From positions 186,001-250,000 of the forward strand of contig NZ_BJYT01000006.1 in the NCBI RefSeq assembly GCF_007991655.1: a stretch of 64,000 bases of DNA. Reading direction: 5' to 3'. This DNA comes from Segetibacter aerophilus (GTDB lineage: Bacteria; Bacteroidota; Bacteroidia; Chitinophagales; Chitinophagaceae). Numbering within the stretch: position 1 is the stretch's first letter; each line of letters starts with the position of its first letter. The position numbers and the translations under genes are program-made. A model generated the notes under the pieces. The model was not told where the DNA came from and did no database searches. It worked only from the letters and a program-made list of their open reading frames with translations. Of this stretch, positions 17,536 through 26,715 are shown in pieces.

Positions 17536-17660
17536 TAGATTTTCAGTTCTGTTTGTAAAACAACTTCAAATACCTGTTTTCTATTTTGTTCCGTTTGAGG
17601 GTGCAGGAAGGAATAGAGCTTTTTGAGCAAATTTTCTAATTCTGCATAAAAGGCTAATAG

Positions 17661-17714
17661 CTGAACGGAGCGTCGCAACGATGTTAAGTAATGGACGAAT
17701 GTTAGGTATAAAGA
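17661..17714 (+). repeat. Dispersed intergenic element, copy 3
   Basis: AACGGAGCGTCGCAACGATG with the GCGTCGC box at 17670; the second box is degenerate (TTAGGTATAAAG near 17702). Lies between the convergent DksA-like and ABC exporter genes. Confidence 0.55.
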
Positions 17715-17733
17715 AAAAACAAAAAGGATAACG

Positions 17734-19563
17734 TTACTTAACCTCCTGCATATCTACCAGCCTTTTATAGATCCCCCCTTTTAACAGAAGTTCGTCGTGA
17801 GTGCCGCGCTCAGCTATTTCACCTTTCTGCATTACAGCTATTTCATCTGCATGCCTAATGGTACTTAGGCGATGAGCAATTACAATGGAGGTCCTATTTT
17901 GCATCATATTATTGATAGCATCTTGTACCAGTCTTTCGCTCTCAGTGTCGAGGGCCGAAGTTGCTTCATCTAATATCAATATTGGAGGGTTTTTTAATAT
18001 TGCACGGGCAATGGTAAGACGTTGTCTTTCCCCCCCGCTTAATTTACCTCCCCGATCGCCAATATTAGTCTCGTATCCCGCTTCTTTTTGCGAAATATAA
18101 TTATGTGCATTAGCAATTTTTGCCGCCGTTTCCACTTCATTCGCTGGAGCACTTTCAACGCCTAAGGCAATATTATTTGCAATGGTATCATTAAATAAAA
18201 TGGGTTCCTGCGTTACAATACCCATTTGCTTTCTGACAGAAAACAATGAATAATCCTTTATATTAACTCCATCAATCAAGAGCTCGCCTTCCGTAACGTC
18301 ATGAAAACGGGGGATCAAATCTGCTAGAGTACTTTTCCCGGCGCCGGACGAACCTACCAGTGCTAACGTTTTTCCTTTTTCAACTTTCAGATTAATATTT
18401 TTAAGAATCACCTTATCGTCATACGAAAAGCTAACATTCTTAAACTCAATAGAATTTGCGAAGGTGGTAAGCTGTAAGCCACTTATATTTTCATCTACTT
18501 TAACCGGGGCATTGAGTATTTCTTCTATCCTGGTTATAGCAGCAGTTCCTTTCTGCATATTGTAAAACGAAGAAGAAAGCGCTTTAGCGGGATTGATGAT
18601 TTGAGTAAAAATTCCTACGTACATAATGAAACCTTCGGCTTCTAAACCTGCTGTGCCTGCCAGCACAAGCTTACCTCCGAACCAAAGAATTCCACAAAGA
18701 ACCATTACGCCCAAAAGCTCGCTGAGTGGTGATGCTAAATCACGGCGGTACTGCATCTTGTTTCTTAAATGAAAAAGCCTGTTATTGGTATTATTGAATT
18801 TACCTTGTAAGATTCTTTCGGCATTAAAAGCTTTAATCACGCGTAAGCCGCCAAGCGTTTCGTCTAATACAGAAAGCGCTTCCCCCAGCATAATTGCTGC
18901 AGAGTTTGACTGTTTCTTCAGCGAACGGCTTACACGCCCGATAATAATTCCCGTTAATGGGAGAAAGATTAATAGAAATAACGAGAGGGTTGGGCTGATA
19001 TAGATAAGGGTTGCCAGAATAATGATGATATTCAACGGATCCTTTATAAATCCTTCCAGCGTTCCTACAACAGAACCTTCCAGTTCACCTATATCGTTCG
19101 TCATCCTGCTCATAACATCCCCTTTTCTTTGTTCTGTAAAATACCCAATTGGTAATTGAAGTAGTTTATCATAAAGTTCTGCTCTTAGCCTGGTCATCAC
19201 CGAATTTTTTATTGGGGCAAGCACGTAGAAAGACAAATAAAGAAATAGATTTTTTAAAAGAACGGAAACGATAACAGTAATGCATATCAGTGCCAATGCA
19301 AGCACAGGCCCATTTACTCCATTTGTAACAATCAGGTGACTAATTTGATAATTGATATAAGCAATAAGATCGCGAGATCCATGAATACCTTCGGGCTTAG
19401 AGAGAACAAGCTTTTCCTGAGAGAAAATCAATCTTAGAAAAAAAGGTAATGTACCCAAAGAGACAAGCGAAAAAACAATAGAGAAAATGGTAAAAAGAAA
19501 GTAAAGAACAATGTTGCCTTTGTAAAAACGCAGGTATTTAAAAAGCCTGGAGTATTTTTTCAT
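17734..19563 (-). CDS. ABC exporter, fused permease-ATPase (MsbA type)
   Basis: 609 residues. The N-terminal half has six hydrophobic segments in the order of an exporter transmembrane domain. The C-terminal nucleotide-binding domain has Walker A LVGSSGAGKSTL, signature LSGGERQRL, Walker B ILILDEATSALDTES and the switch His in VIAHRLSTIRHAD. These half-transporters dimerise and export lipids, drugs or peptides; MsbA-like lipid A flipping is a common role, but nothing nearby proves the substrate. It is a paralogue of the gene at 37983-39794, with different flanks. Complete and intact. Confidence 0.92.
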   Translation of the reverse strand: MKKYSRLFKYLRFYKGNIVLYFLFTIFSIVFSLVSLGTLPFFLRLIFSQEKLVLSKPEGIHGSRDLIAYINYQISHLIVTNGVNGPVLALALICITVIVSVLLKNLFLYLSFYVLAPIKNSVMTRLRAELYDKLLQLPIGYFTEQRKGDVMSRMTNDIGELEGSVVGTLEGFIKDPLNIIIILATLIYISPTLSLFLLIFLPLTGIIIGRVSRSLKKQSNSAAIMLGEALSVLDETLGGLRVIKAFNAERILQGKFNNTNNRLFHLRNKMQYRRDLASPLSELLGVMVLCGILWFGGKLVLAGTAGLEAEGFIMYVGIFTQIINPAKALSSSFYNMQKGTAAITRIEEILNAPVKVDENISGLQLTTFANSIEFKNVSFSYDDKVILKNINLKVEKGKTLALVGSSGAGKSTLADLIPRFHDVTEGELLIDGVNIKDYSLFSVRKQMGIVTQEPILFNDTIANNIALGVESAPANEVETAAKIANAHNYISQKEAGYETNIGDRGGKLSGGERQRLTIARAILKNPPILILDEATSALDTESERLVQDAINNMMQNRTSIVIAHRLSTIRHADEIAVMQKGEIAERGTHDELLLKGGIYKRLVDMQEVK

Positions 19564-19628
19564 TAGTGTTTTAAATCGATCAAATCGCTACAAAGTAACT
19601 AATTTTACCTCCATTAAAAATGTGAATA

Positions 19629-20009
19629 ATGCAAGAAGGGAAACGACAAAAACAAATAGCAGCCGTTATTCAACAGGAAATGAACGACATTTTTGTACGG
19701 CTGGGTTTAAATATGATAGATGGGGGCATGGTATCCATATCATCCATTAAGGTGACGCCTGATTTGCTTGAAGCAAGAATTTACCTCAGCTTATTTAAAG
19801 TAGCGGATTCAAAAGCTACAATGAAAAAGATACAGGCGCAGGCATGGGAAATAAAAAAAGAGTTGAGTGAGCGTGTAAAGCATCAATTAAGACGCATCCC
19901 GGTACTGCACTTCTACCTCGATGATACGTTAGATTATGTATTCAAGATGGAAGATATTTTTAAGCAGATTAATTCAGGTGAAAACACAAAAACTAGTACG
20001 GAAGAGTAA
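19629..20009 (+). CDS. rbfA: Ribosome-binding factor A
   Basis: 126 residues. The N-terminus EGKRQKQIAAVIQQEMNDIF and the KH-like fold segments VSISSIKVTPDLLEARIYLS and LSERVKHQLRRIPVLHFYLD are diagnostic. RbfA binds the 30S subunit precursor and helps mature the 5' end of 16S rRNA. It is divergent from the ABC exporter, and a permease gene follows 31 bases later on the same strand, so the two are probably cotranscribed. Confidence 0.95.
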   Translation: MQEGKRQKQIAAVIQQEMNDIFVRLGLNMIDGGMVSISSIKVTPDLLEARIYLSLFKVADSKATMKKIQAQAWEIKKELSERVKHQLRRIPVLHFYLDDTLDYVFKMEDIFKQINSGENTKTSTEE

Positions 20010-20040
20010 CCGAAATAAGGCTGGAGAAAGCATACTTTAA

Positions 20041-21258
20041 ATGACGATATTATTTGCGTGGAGATATTTTGTCGGAAAAAAAACTACCAATGCTATAAAT
20101 CTTATTGCATGGATCAGCATCCTTGCCATTGCAGTCGGCGCCGCTGCATTAATTCTGGTGCTAAGTGTGTTTAACGGGTTCGAGGATTTGGTTAAAGGCT
20201 TGTACGCAGATTTTTATACCGATGTACGAATAGCGCCCGCGAAGGGAAAATTTATAACGCTTACACCAAAGCAACTACAGCAAATAAAAGGAACTTCTGG
20301 CGTAAAGCAGCTTTGCACAATTGTGGAAGAAAAAGCTGTTTTAGTCAATAACGAGTATCAAAGCATAATATATCTTAAAGGTGTTGACTCAAATTATACG
20401 ACTGTAAGTGGTTTGGCCCACCATATAAAAAATGGAAGATATAGTATCGGGCAAGCCGACAAACCAGAACTGATTTTGGGTGGTGGCATTGAAAACGCAG
20501 TAGGGTCAGTGGCCGGAATGAATTTAAATCAATTAACTGTCTACTTGCCAAATGTAAAAGCTACCAACTTTTCGGGTTTGGACGCCCTCAATTCCTACAA
20601 TGTCGACGTTAGCGGAAGTTTTAATTTGCAACAAGACTTCGATAACAAATATGCAATAACCAATATTGGATTTGTAAAGTTCATGCTCGATTTAAACGAG
20701 GATCAATATAGTGCGGTGGAGGTTGCGTTAAACAGTACCGAACAAAGCGAGCAATTAAAAAGTACGCTACAAAATTTATTAGGCAAAGATTTTAGGGTAG
20801 AAACGAGATACCAGCAAAATCAAAGTCTCTATACTGTCATGCAAGTGGAGAAGTGGGTGATTTATGCTATTTTATCGCTGATACTTGTAGTGGCAGCTTT
20901 CAATATGATTGGCGCTCTTACTATGTTAGTGTTGGAAAAGCAAAAAGACATTGCCGTTTTAAAATCTATGGGAGCAGACGAAAGTTATATCCAACGAATA
21001 TTCTTAAATGAAGGTTTTGTACTATCAGTCGTTGGAGGAGGTTCGGGTATTTTTATAGCTATAATTATATGTGCACTTCAGATAAAGTATAAACTGGTGA
21101 AATTATCCGGGAGCAGTTTCATTATCGACTATTATCCTGTAAAGATGGTTCCTACTGATTTTTTAATGGTTATATCAACGGTTATGTTTATCTCACTACT
21201 AGCTGCATGGATACCTTCAAAAAAAGCAAGTAAGCAGCAGTTTTCTTTAAAAAGCTGA
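20041..21258 (+). CDS. LolC/LolE-type FtsX-family ABC permease
   Basis: 405 residues. An N-terminal helix (NAINLIAWISILAIAVGAAA), a long periplasmic MacB-like domain (about 45-265), then three helices (VIYAILSLILVVAAFNMIGA, FVLSVVGGGSGIFIAIIICA and a C-terminal segment) with KQKDIAVLKSMGA, the FtsX cytoplasmic loop. This is the LolC/E/MacB architecture used to release lipoproteins from, or do mechanical work at, the inner membrane. The matching ATPase (LolD-like) is not adjacent, so it would have to be encoded elsewhere. Confidence 0.85.
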   Translation: MTILFAWRYFVGKKTTNAINLIAWISILAIAVGAAALILVLSVFNGFEDLVKGLYADFYTDVRIAPAKGKFITLTPKQLQQIKGTSGVKQLCTIVEEKAVLVNNEYQSIIYLKGVDSNYTTVSGLAHHIKNGRYSIGQADKPELILGGGIENAVGSVAGMNLNQLTVYLPNVKATNFSGLDALNSYNVDVSGSFNLQQDFDNKYAITNIGFVKFMLDLNEDQYSAVEVALNSTEQSEQLKSTLQNLLGKDFRVETRYQQNQSLYTVMQVEKWVIYAILSLILVVAAFNMIGALTMLVLEKQKDIAVLKSMGADESYIQRIFLNEGFVLSVVGGGSGIFIAIIICALQIKYKLVKLSGSSFIIDYYPVKMVPTDFLMVISTVMFISLLAAWIPSKKASKQQFSLKS

Positions 21259-21587
21259 TATTCAATAACTTAAGTCCAGAAGGTTAGTTATTACGTTTCT
21301 TATTAAAAATTTGTGCTTCCTAAAATTTCTCTTAGTCAAGTTGTAATATTTATAACAAAAATTCGTTCAACAAGACTGATGTTCTCTTTCAAATTCGATT
21401 TGAAATTTCGTCGCAATATAAAGCAGCTTAAAACCTAAAAGAATGTCTTAAAAACTAAAGGTTAGAAGTATTGGTTAAGAACTTTTTAATGCTCAAATAA
21501 TAACAAAAATTTTACTATGAGCATTAAATACATTTAATTTGCTACCCGGTTATCAGGGTAGCACTGTAATTTAAAATGGCTAATTGA
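21259..21587. other. 329-base gap with a leader region for the WecA-type gene
   Basis: AT-rich, no credible coding frame. Two inverted repeats stand out near the 3' end: TTTAATGCTCA at 21485-21495 with TGAGCATTAAA at 21518-21528, and GCTACCC at 21541-21547 with GGGTAGC at 21556-21562. The second is a compact hairpin ending 25 bases before the next ATG. Confidence 0.5.
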
Positions 21588-22727
21588 ATGCAACAAGTTA
21601 TACTGGGATCAATAATAGCTTTTATAATAACCTTACTCATAATACCCGTAATCATTGTTATTGCAAAAAAGAAAAAGCTTTACGATGAACCTGACGATAA
21701 AAGAAAATTTCACAAGCAGCCAATACCTTCCTTAGGTGGTTTGGGGATGTTTGTTGGCTTCATTCTTAGCATACTTCTTACGTTGAATTTCGCCGTTGAT
21801 GCACCCGAGTTTCAGTTTTACATTGCGGCCTTCCTGCTTATCTTCTTCCTGGGAATTAAAGATGATATTATGGTACTTTCTGCTACCAAAAAATTTGCAG
21901 GTCAACTGCTGGTGGCAGGAATTCTAATATATAAGTCGAATCTTGTTATTTCAGACATGAACGGTCTGTTTGGTGTTTATGCCATGAATCCTTTCTGCAG
22001 TTACACGCTTACAATTTTTGCCATAGTTGTTATTATCAATGCCTTCAATTTAATTGACGGGGTCGATGGCCTTGCCGGAGCATTAGGATTAATCTCTTCG
22101 CTTGTTTTTGCCATATTTTTCCTCGTTAATCAAAATATACCATATGCTGTTTTAGGCTTCAGCTTCGCTGGATGTCTTCTTGCTTTTTTATACTATAATT
22201 TTCATCCTGCCCGAATTTTCATGGGCGATACGGGATCTCTACTAATTGGATTGGTAAACAGTATCCTGGTAATTAAATTTATCCAGGAAGGAAGTACTTA
22301 CACTTCTTACCCTGTTACTGCTGCTCCTGCAGTAGGTTTCGGTATTCTTTTGTTACCCCTAATGGATACTCTACGAGTATTTACTATAAGAGTTATGCAA
22401 GGCCGCTCTCCTTTCAGCCCCGATCGAAACCATATACATCACCTGTTTTTAAGCAGAGGATTTAACCACAAAAGTGTTACGCTCATTTGTGCCCTTACTA
22501 CAATTTTAGTGTCTGTCGCTTCTTTTACCTTCCAGGGTATTGGAACAGGTGTTTTAATAGGGGCCTTGATGGCTACCTTTTTAATCATGGTGTATGTACT
22601 TACCTACAAGAAGTCGAAATATAAGTTAAGGGCTATTAAAGGTGACGTAAAGTCGCTTCTAAATGAAGAAAATGTACGTCTCGTACCGTTGTTCGACAAA
22701 AAAGCAGCAGTTGTAGAAGAAGATTAA
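21588..22727 (+). CDS. WecA/MraY-family undecaprenyl-phosphate sugar-1-phosphate transferase
   Basis: 379 residues with about 10-11 membrane helices. Active-site loops are present: DDKRKFHKQPIPSLGG near residues 35-50, FFLGIKDDIM, NAFNLIDGVDGLAG (the Asp-rich NxxNxxDGxDGL box), FHPARIFMGDTGSL, and DRNHIHHLFL (the HxH pocket). This set matches the WecA/TagO branch, which loads a HexNAc-1-phosphate onto undecaprenyl phosphate to start surface glycan synthesis. It is preceded by a structured leader. No other glycan genes are adjacent. Confidence 0.9.
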   Translation: MQQVILGSIIAFIITLLIIPVIIVIAKKKKLYDEPDDKRKFHKQPIPSLGGLGMFVGFILSILLTLNFAVDAPEFQFYIAAFLLIFFLGIKDDIMVLSATKKFAGQLLVAGILIYKSNLVISDMNGLFGVYAMNPFCSYTLTIFAIVVIINAFNLIDGVDGLAGALGLISSLVFAIFFLVNQNIPYAVLGFSFAGCLLAFLYYNFHPARIFMGDTGSLLIGLVNSILVIKFIQEGSTYTSYPVTAAPAVGFGILLLPLMDTLRVFTIRVMQGRSPFSPDRNHIHHLFLSRGFNHKSVTLICALTTILVSVASFTFQGIGTGVLIGALMATFLIMVYVLTYKKSKYKLRAIKGDVKSLLNEENVRLVPLFDKKAAVVEED

Positions 22728-22823
22728 ACTGCAGCGAAACTCTGTCTAGGTTTAAAAGTTTTTCCCCCTATTTTTTATAAACCGAAAAGTAAACAGTAGC
22801 CTCGCTGGTATTACCGTAATCCT

Positions 22824-22831
22824 TAGTTTTG
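22824..22831 (+). promoter_or_regulatory. frr -7 promoter element
   Basis: TAGTTTTG matches TAnnTTTG, 18 bases before the frr ATG. Confidence 0.45.
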
Positions 22832-22849
22832 CGTTAGAAAATTCGTACA

Positions 22850-23413
22850 ATGTCAGAAGAATTGGAGTTTATAATAGAAGATGCGGAAGATTCAATGAAG
22901 AAAGCAATAGGTTTTCTTGAAGTAGAACTTGGCAAGATCAGGGCAGGGAAAGCGAATCCCCAAATGTTGGATGGTATATTGGTTGATTACTATGGCTCAC
23001 CTACCCCAATCAACCAGGTTGCTAATATCAACATTATGGATGCTCGCACAATTAGCATTCAGCCTTGGGAAAAAAAGACCCTTCAAACAATTGAACGTGC
23101 AATTATAGCTGCTAACATCGGTTTAAATCCACAAAATGATGGCGTTAATATTCGCCTTTTTTTACCTCCTCTAACTGAAGAAAGAAGAAAGGAACTGGTA
23201 AAAAAATCTGCTGCGGAGGCTGAACAGTCAAAGGTGGCTATCAGAAATATCAGGCGCGAGGCAATTGAAGAAATAAAGAGACTCCAAAAAGAAGGATTAA
23301 GTGAGGACATTGCAAAAGACTCTGAAAAAGAAGTGCAGGACATAACTGACAAATATATTTCCCTGGTCGAAAAACATCTTGCCGCTAAGGAAAGAGATGT
23401 AATGGCTATTTAA
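22850..23413 (+). CDS. frr: Ribosome recycling factor
   Basis: 187 residues, the standard length. The motifs KIRAGKANPQMLDGILVDYYG, INQVANINIMDARTISIQPW and TEERRKELVKKSAAEAEQ are diagnostic of RRF, which with EF-G splits the post-termination 70S ribosome. The usual upstream pyrH is absent here; the gene appears to have its own promoter. The stop codon is followed by a hairpin at 23437-23470. Confidence 0.97.
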   Translation: MSEELEFIIEDAEDSMKKAIGFLEVELGKIRAGKANPQMLDGILVDYYGSPTPINQVANINIMDARTISIQPWEKKTLQTIERAIIAANIGLNPQNDGVNIRLFLPPLTEERRKELVKKSAAEAEQSKVAIRNIRREAIEEIKRLQKEGLSEDIAKDSEKEVQDITDKYISLVEKHLAAKERDVMAI

Positions 23414-23436
23414 TCCACAAGTAATCTCCCAATTGA

Positions 23437-23470
23437 AAATCCCAGTGCTTTCCCACTGGATTTTTGTTTT
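23437..23470 (+). terminator. Terminator after frr
   Basis: Hairpin AAAATCCCAGTG - CTTTCC - CACTGGATTTTT with one bulged base, followed by GTTTT. It lies 24 bases after the frr stop. Confidence 0.75.
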
Positions 23471-23528
23471 AATCTATTACCAGCTTAAAGTAATAAGATG
23501 GCTAAAGCAAATTTTCTTTTGAATAACT

Positions 23529-23593
23529 AATCCACATGTGGATTTCGTGTTTATTCTTCTGAATCATTCCCTCCACTCTTAACAATACATTTG
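23529..23593 (+). promoter_or_regulatory. scpA control region: perfect palindrome plus -7 element
   Basis: AATCCACATGTGGATT at 23529-23544 is a perfect 16-bp palindrome. Its halves resemble DnaA boxes (TAATCCACA against TTATCCACA). TACATTTG at 23586-23593 matches TAnnTTTG and lies 40 bases before the scpA ATG. Confidence 0.45.
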
Positions 23594-23633
23594 TTGTTGC
23601 CGGGAGATTAAATACGACTTATAAAGTGAGCAA

Positions 23634-24437
23634 ATGACAGCAACAGAAACATACCAAATTAAACTACCTCAATTTGAAGGTCCTTTTGATCTGTTGCTAT
23701 TTTTTATTGAGAGAGATGAACTAGACATCTATAACATTCCCATTACTAAGATTACCAAAGATTTCCTACACTATATTCATTCCCAAGAAGCATTGAATAT
23801 AGAATTGAGCAGCGAGTTTATTTTGTTCATATCTACCTTGATGAGAATTAAAGCGAAGTTGTTATTGCCAAGAAAAGAAGTCGACCCTCAAGGAAATGAA
23901 ATTGATCCAAGGCAAGAATTGATTGATAAAATTCTTGAATACAAAAGGTTTAAACAAGCTGCGGCAGAAATGGCAGAAATGGAAGCTATGCGACTATTAA
24001 TGCTGAAAAGAGGTAACCTGCAGAAGGAAATGGCAGTGATAGGAGAGCAGTCGGGAGAAGGGACGGAAATTCAAAACATTACTTTGTTTAAGCTGATGAA
24101 GTCGTTTGAAAAGGTGATGCAGAAAGTGCATGACAGGCAAAACAAGCCTGTACACACAGTCGTAGCCTACAATTACACCATGGAAGAGACAAGGGAATTT
24201 GTATTGAAATTAGCCAGCAAAGAAAAAACAGTTTCTTTTGAAAAAGTGTTCGAAAAATGCAGAGACCGCATACAGGCTATTTTCTTTTTCTTATCGATGC
24301 TTGAACTTATTCAACTTGATTACATGAGTATTATAGTGGGGGAGGGAAGAAATAACTTTATAGTCGAGTGGAATGATAACAGGACAGAGACTGACACCTT
24401 TGGAACTGCTGCAGCTTTCGACCCAAGCTTAAATTAA
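23634..24437 (+). CDS. scpA: Segregation and condensation protein A
   Basis: 267 residues. The kleisin N-terminus is recognisable (LPQFEGPFDLLLFFIERDEL, DIYNIPITKITKDFL), as is IELSSEFILFISTLMRIKAK; the C-terminal winged-helix region has CRDRIQAIFFFLSMLELIQL. ScpA bridges the SMC heads in the SMC-ScpAB condensin complex for chromosome compaction and segregation. scpB is not adjacent. The gene has its own promoter and a striking palindrome upstream. Confidence 0.95.
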   Translation: MTATETYQIKLPQFEGPFDLLLFFIERDELDIYNIPITKITKDFLHYIHSQEALNIELSSEFILFISTLMRIKAKLLLPRKEVDPQGNEIDPRQELIDKILEYKRFKQAAAEMAEMEAMRLLMLKRGNLQKEMAVIGEQSGEGTEIQNITLFKLMKSFEKVMQKVHDRQNKPVHTVVAYNYTMEETREFVLKLASKEKTVSFEKVFEKCRDRIQAIFFFLSMLELIQLDYMSIIVGEGRNNFIVEWNDNRTETDTFGTAAAFDPSLN

Positions 24438-24471
24438 CATTACAGTCGCCCTGCTGCATGGGGTGAGAAAG

Positions 24472-24527
24472 ATGAAAAGTGCGACGCAAGTAAAGCTGAT
24501 AGAAGTACACATGCGGGAAACACAAAT
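24472..24527 (+). repeat. Dispersed intergenic element, copy 4
   Basis: AAAAGTGCGACGCAAGTAAAG with the GCGACGC box at 24481 and GGAAAC at 24516, spacing 35. Lies between convergent scpA and dxs. Confidence 0.7.
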
Positions 24528-24587
24528 ACTTCTATAAATGAAATAAGCTGCCTATTAGCAGCTCATTTCATTTATACCAATTATCAA

Positions 24588-26525
24588 TTATCCTCCAATA
24601 AATGTCGAAACCCGCACTTTATCTTTCAACATTTCTCTTACGGTTTCTGCTATTCCCTGGGCATCATAGCCGCACTCGCGGTGCAATTCTTTTGGTGTTC
24701 CGTGTTCAACAATCCTGTCAGGAATTCCGAGCATTTTCACATCAGCTCTATATTCGTTAGCTACCATAAATTCAAGAATAGCACTTCCAAAGCCTCCGAC
24801 GATTGTTCCATCTTCTACGGTAATTACTTTATCAAACTTCGCAAAAACCTCGTGTAATAGTTCTTCATCTAAAGGCTTCACAAAACGTATATCATAGTGA
24901 GCTGGATTAATTCCTTGTGTTTTAAGTTCACGAATAGCGGAAGTAGCAAAGTTACCCGGATGGCCAAACGTTAGTATGGCAACATCTTCACCGTCTTTTA
25001 TCTTACGACCTTTGCCTATTTGTATTTCTTCGAAAGGAGTTTGCCAGTTGGTCATTACGCCTTCGCCCCGTGGATAACGAATAACAAATGGAGACGTTGT
25101 ACTTTCAAGCTGAGCAGTAAACATTAAGTTTCGTAGCTCAGACTCGTTCATTGGTGCACTGATAACCATATTTGGGATACAGCGGAAATAAGCAATATCA
25201 TAAGCGCCATGATGTGTGGGTCCGTCTTCGCCGACCAGACCTGCACGATCAAGACAAAGTACAACCGGTAACTTTTGGATGGCTACATCGTGTACGACCT
25301 GGTCAAAAGCCCTTTGCATAAATGAAGAGTAAATGTTGCAAAACACCCTTAACCCTTGCGTTGCAAGGCCGGCACTTAACGTGACTGCATGTTGTTCGCA
25401 AATACCTACGTCGAAGGAGCGGTGAGGCATTTTATCCATCATAAACTTGAGAGAAGAACCGCTTGGCATTGCCGGCGTCACACCCATTATTTTATCATTC
25501 TTTTCTGCCAGCTCTATAATGCTATGCCCAAAAACGTCCTGGTACTTTGGAGGTTGTGGTGCAGTAAATTTCTTTTTTACAATTTCCCCGGTTATTTTAT
25601 CAAATAGTCCGGGTGCATGCCACTTTGTTTGGTCTTTTTCTGCGAGTGAATATCCCTTTCCTTTCACGGTAATGATATGCAAAATTTTAGGGCCGGGAAT
25701 TTCGCGAAGATCTTTTAAAGTATCTACAAGTTTGGTAATGTTGTGGCCATCAATCGGGCCGAAATACCTCAACTTTAAAGCTTCAAACAAATTTGCACTA
25801 CTGCTTACCATTCCTTTTAAGCTTTCAGCCACCTTATGTGCCATAGATCTTGTAAAACCTTTGCCAACAGGTAGTTTGCCTAAAGCTTTCCAAACATCAT
25901 CTTTTAATTTATTATAAGTGGGAGATAAGGAGATATCTGTAAGGTATTCTTTGAGAGCACCGACATTAGGGTCGATGCTCATACAGTTATCATTTAGAAT
26001 AATCAGGAGATCGCTGTCAGCAACACCGGCGTGGTTCATTGCTTCGAATGCCATCCCCGCTGTCATTGCACCGTCGCCGATTACTGCTACGGATTTACGG
26101 TCAGTTTCACCTTTGTATTTAGCAGCCATCGCCATTCCTAAAGCGGCAGAAATAGAGGTGGAAGAATGGCCTACACCAAAGGTATCATATTCACTTTCGC
26201 CTCTTTTTGGAAATCCACTAAGGCCGTGATATTTGCGATTAGTGTAAAAATTATCTCTCCGGCCGGTTAGAATTTTATGTCCGTAAGCCTGGTGACCCAC
26301 GTCCCAAACCAACTGATCGTAAGGAGTATTGTAGATATAGTGAAGTGCAACAGAAAGTTCAACAACGCCAAGACTTGCAGCAAAATGACCACCGTGAACG
26401 CTTACGACATCAATAATATATTGCCTTAATTCGTCGCACACTTTATGCAACTGCTCTCGACTTAATTTTTTAAGATCAGCGGGACTATCAATTCCCTTTA
26501 ACAAATGTCCCGGCGTAATTTCCAT
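24588..26525 (-). CDS. dxs: 1-deoxy-D-xylulose-5-phosphate synthase
   Basis: 645 residues from the ATG at 26523-26525 (MEITPGHLLKGIDSPADLKK), which has GGAAAGG just upstream; an in-frame TTG at 26534 is less likely. It condenses pyruvate and glyceraldehyde 3-phosphate in the first step of the MEP isoprenoid pathway. Evidence: thiamine-diphosphate site VAVIGDGAMTAGMAFEAMNH, VWDVGHQAYGHKILTGR, the transketolase central segment DRAGLVGEDGPTHHGAYD, and C-terminal ITVEDGTIVGGFGSAILEF. Divergent from the sensor kinase gene. Isoprenoids link it loosely to the GGGP-synthase-like gene at 30040. Confidence 0.97.
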   Translation of the reverse strand: MEITPGHLLKGIDSPADLKKLSREQLHKVCDELRQYIIDVVSVHGGHFAASLGVVELSVALHYIYNTPYDQLVWDVGHQAYGHKILTGRRDNFYTNRKYHGLSGFPKRGESEYDTFGVGHSSTSISAALGMAMAAKYKGETDRKSVAVIGDGAMTAGMAFEAMNHAGVADSDLLIILNDNCMSIDPNVGALKEYLTDISLSPTYNKLKDDVWKALGKLPVGKGFTRSMAHKVAESLKGMVSSSANLFEALKLRYFGPIDGHNITKLVDTLKDLREIPGPKILHIITVKGKGYSLAEKDQTKWHAPGLFDKITGEIVKKKFTAPQPPKYQDVFGHSIIELAEKNDKIMGVTPAMPSGSSLKFMMDKMPHRSFDVGICEQHAVTLSAGLATQGLRVFCNIYSSFMQRAFDQVVHDVAIQKLPVVLCLDRAGLVGEDGPTHHGAYDIAYFRCIPNMVISAPMNESELRNLMFTAQLESTTSPFVIRYPRGEGVMTNWQTPFEEIQIGKGRKIKDGEDVAILTFGHPGNFATSAIRELKTQGINPAHYDIRFVKPLDEELLHEVFAKFDKVITVEDGTIVGGFGSAILEFMVANEYRADVKMLGIPDRIVEHGTPKELHRECGYDAQGIAETVREMLKDKVRVSTFIGG

Positions 26526-26700
26526 CCTTTCCAATTTTTGTAAAATTAAGGTATAATTGCAACTCCTCTGTTTTCAAAACCTCTTACATAACGGATATTG
26601 TTAATTGAAAGTTTAAAATAGATCATAAAATATTATTCCACCAGTTAACCCTTTAATTCACCTTTAATCAAAAGAACTGCGCATTGACAGTTATTATTTT

Positions 26701-26708
26701 TATTTTTG
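26701..26708 (+). promoter_or_regulatory. -7 promoter element of the sensor kinase gene
   Basis: TATTTTTG matches TAnnTTTG and ends seven bases before the ATG at 26716, so transcription would start at or near the start codon. Confidence 0.45.
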
Positions 26709-26715
26709 GTAACGT

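Noticed and set aside
21400-21425. Possible tenth copy of the dispersed element (CGTCGCAA before the WecA-type gene)
   Set aside because: Only eight bases match box 1 and no second box lies at the proper distance.
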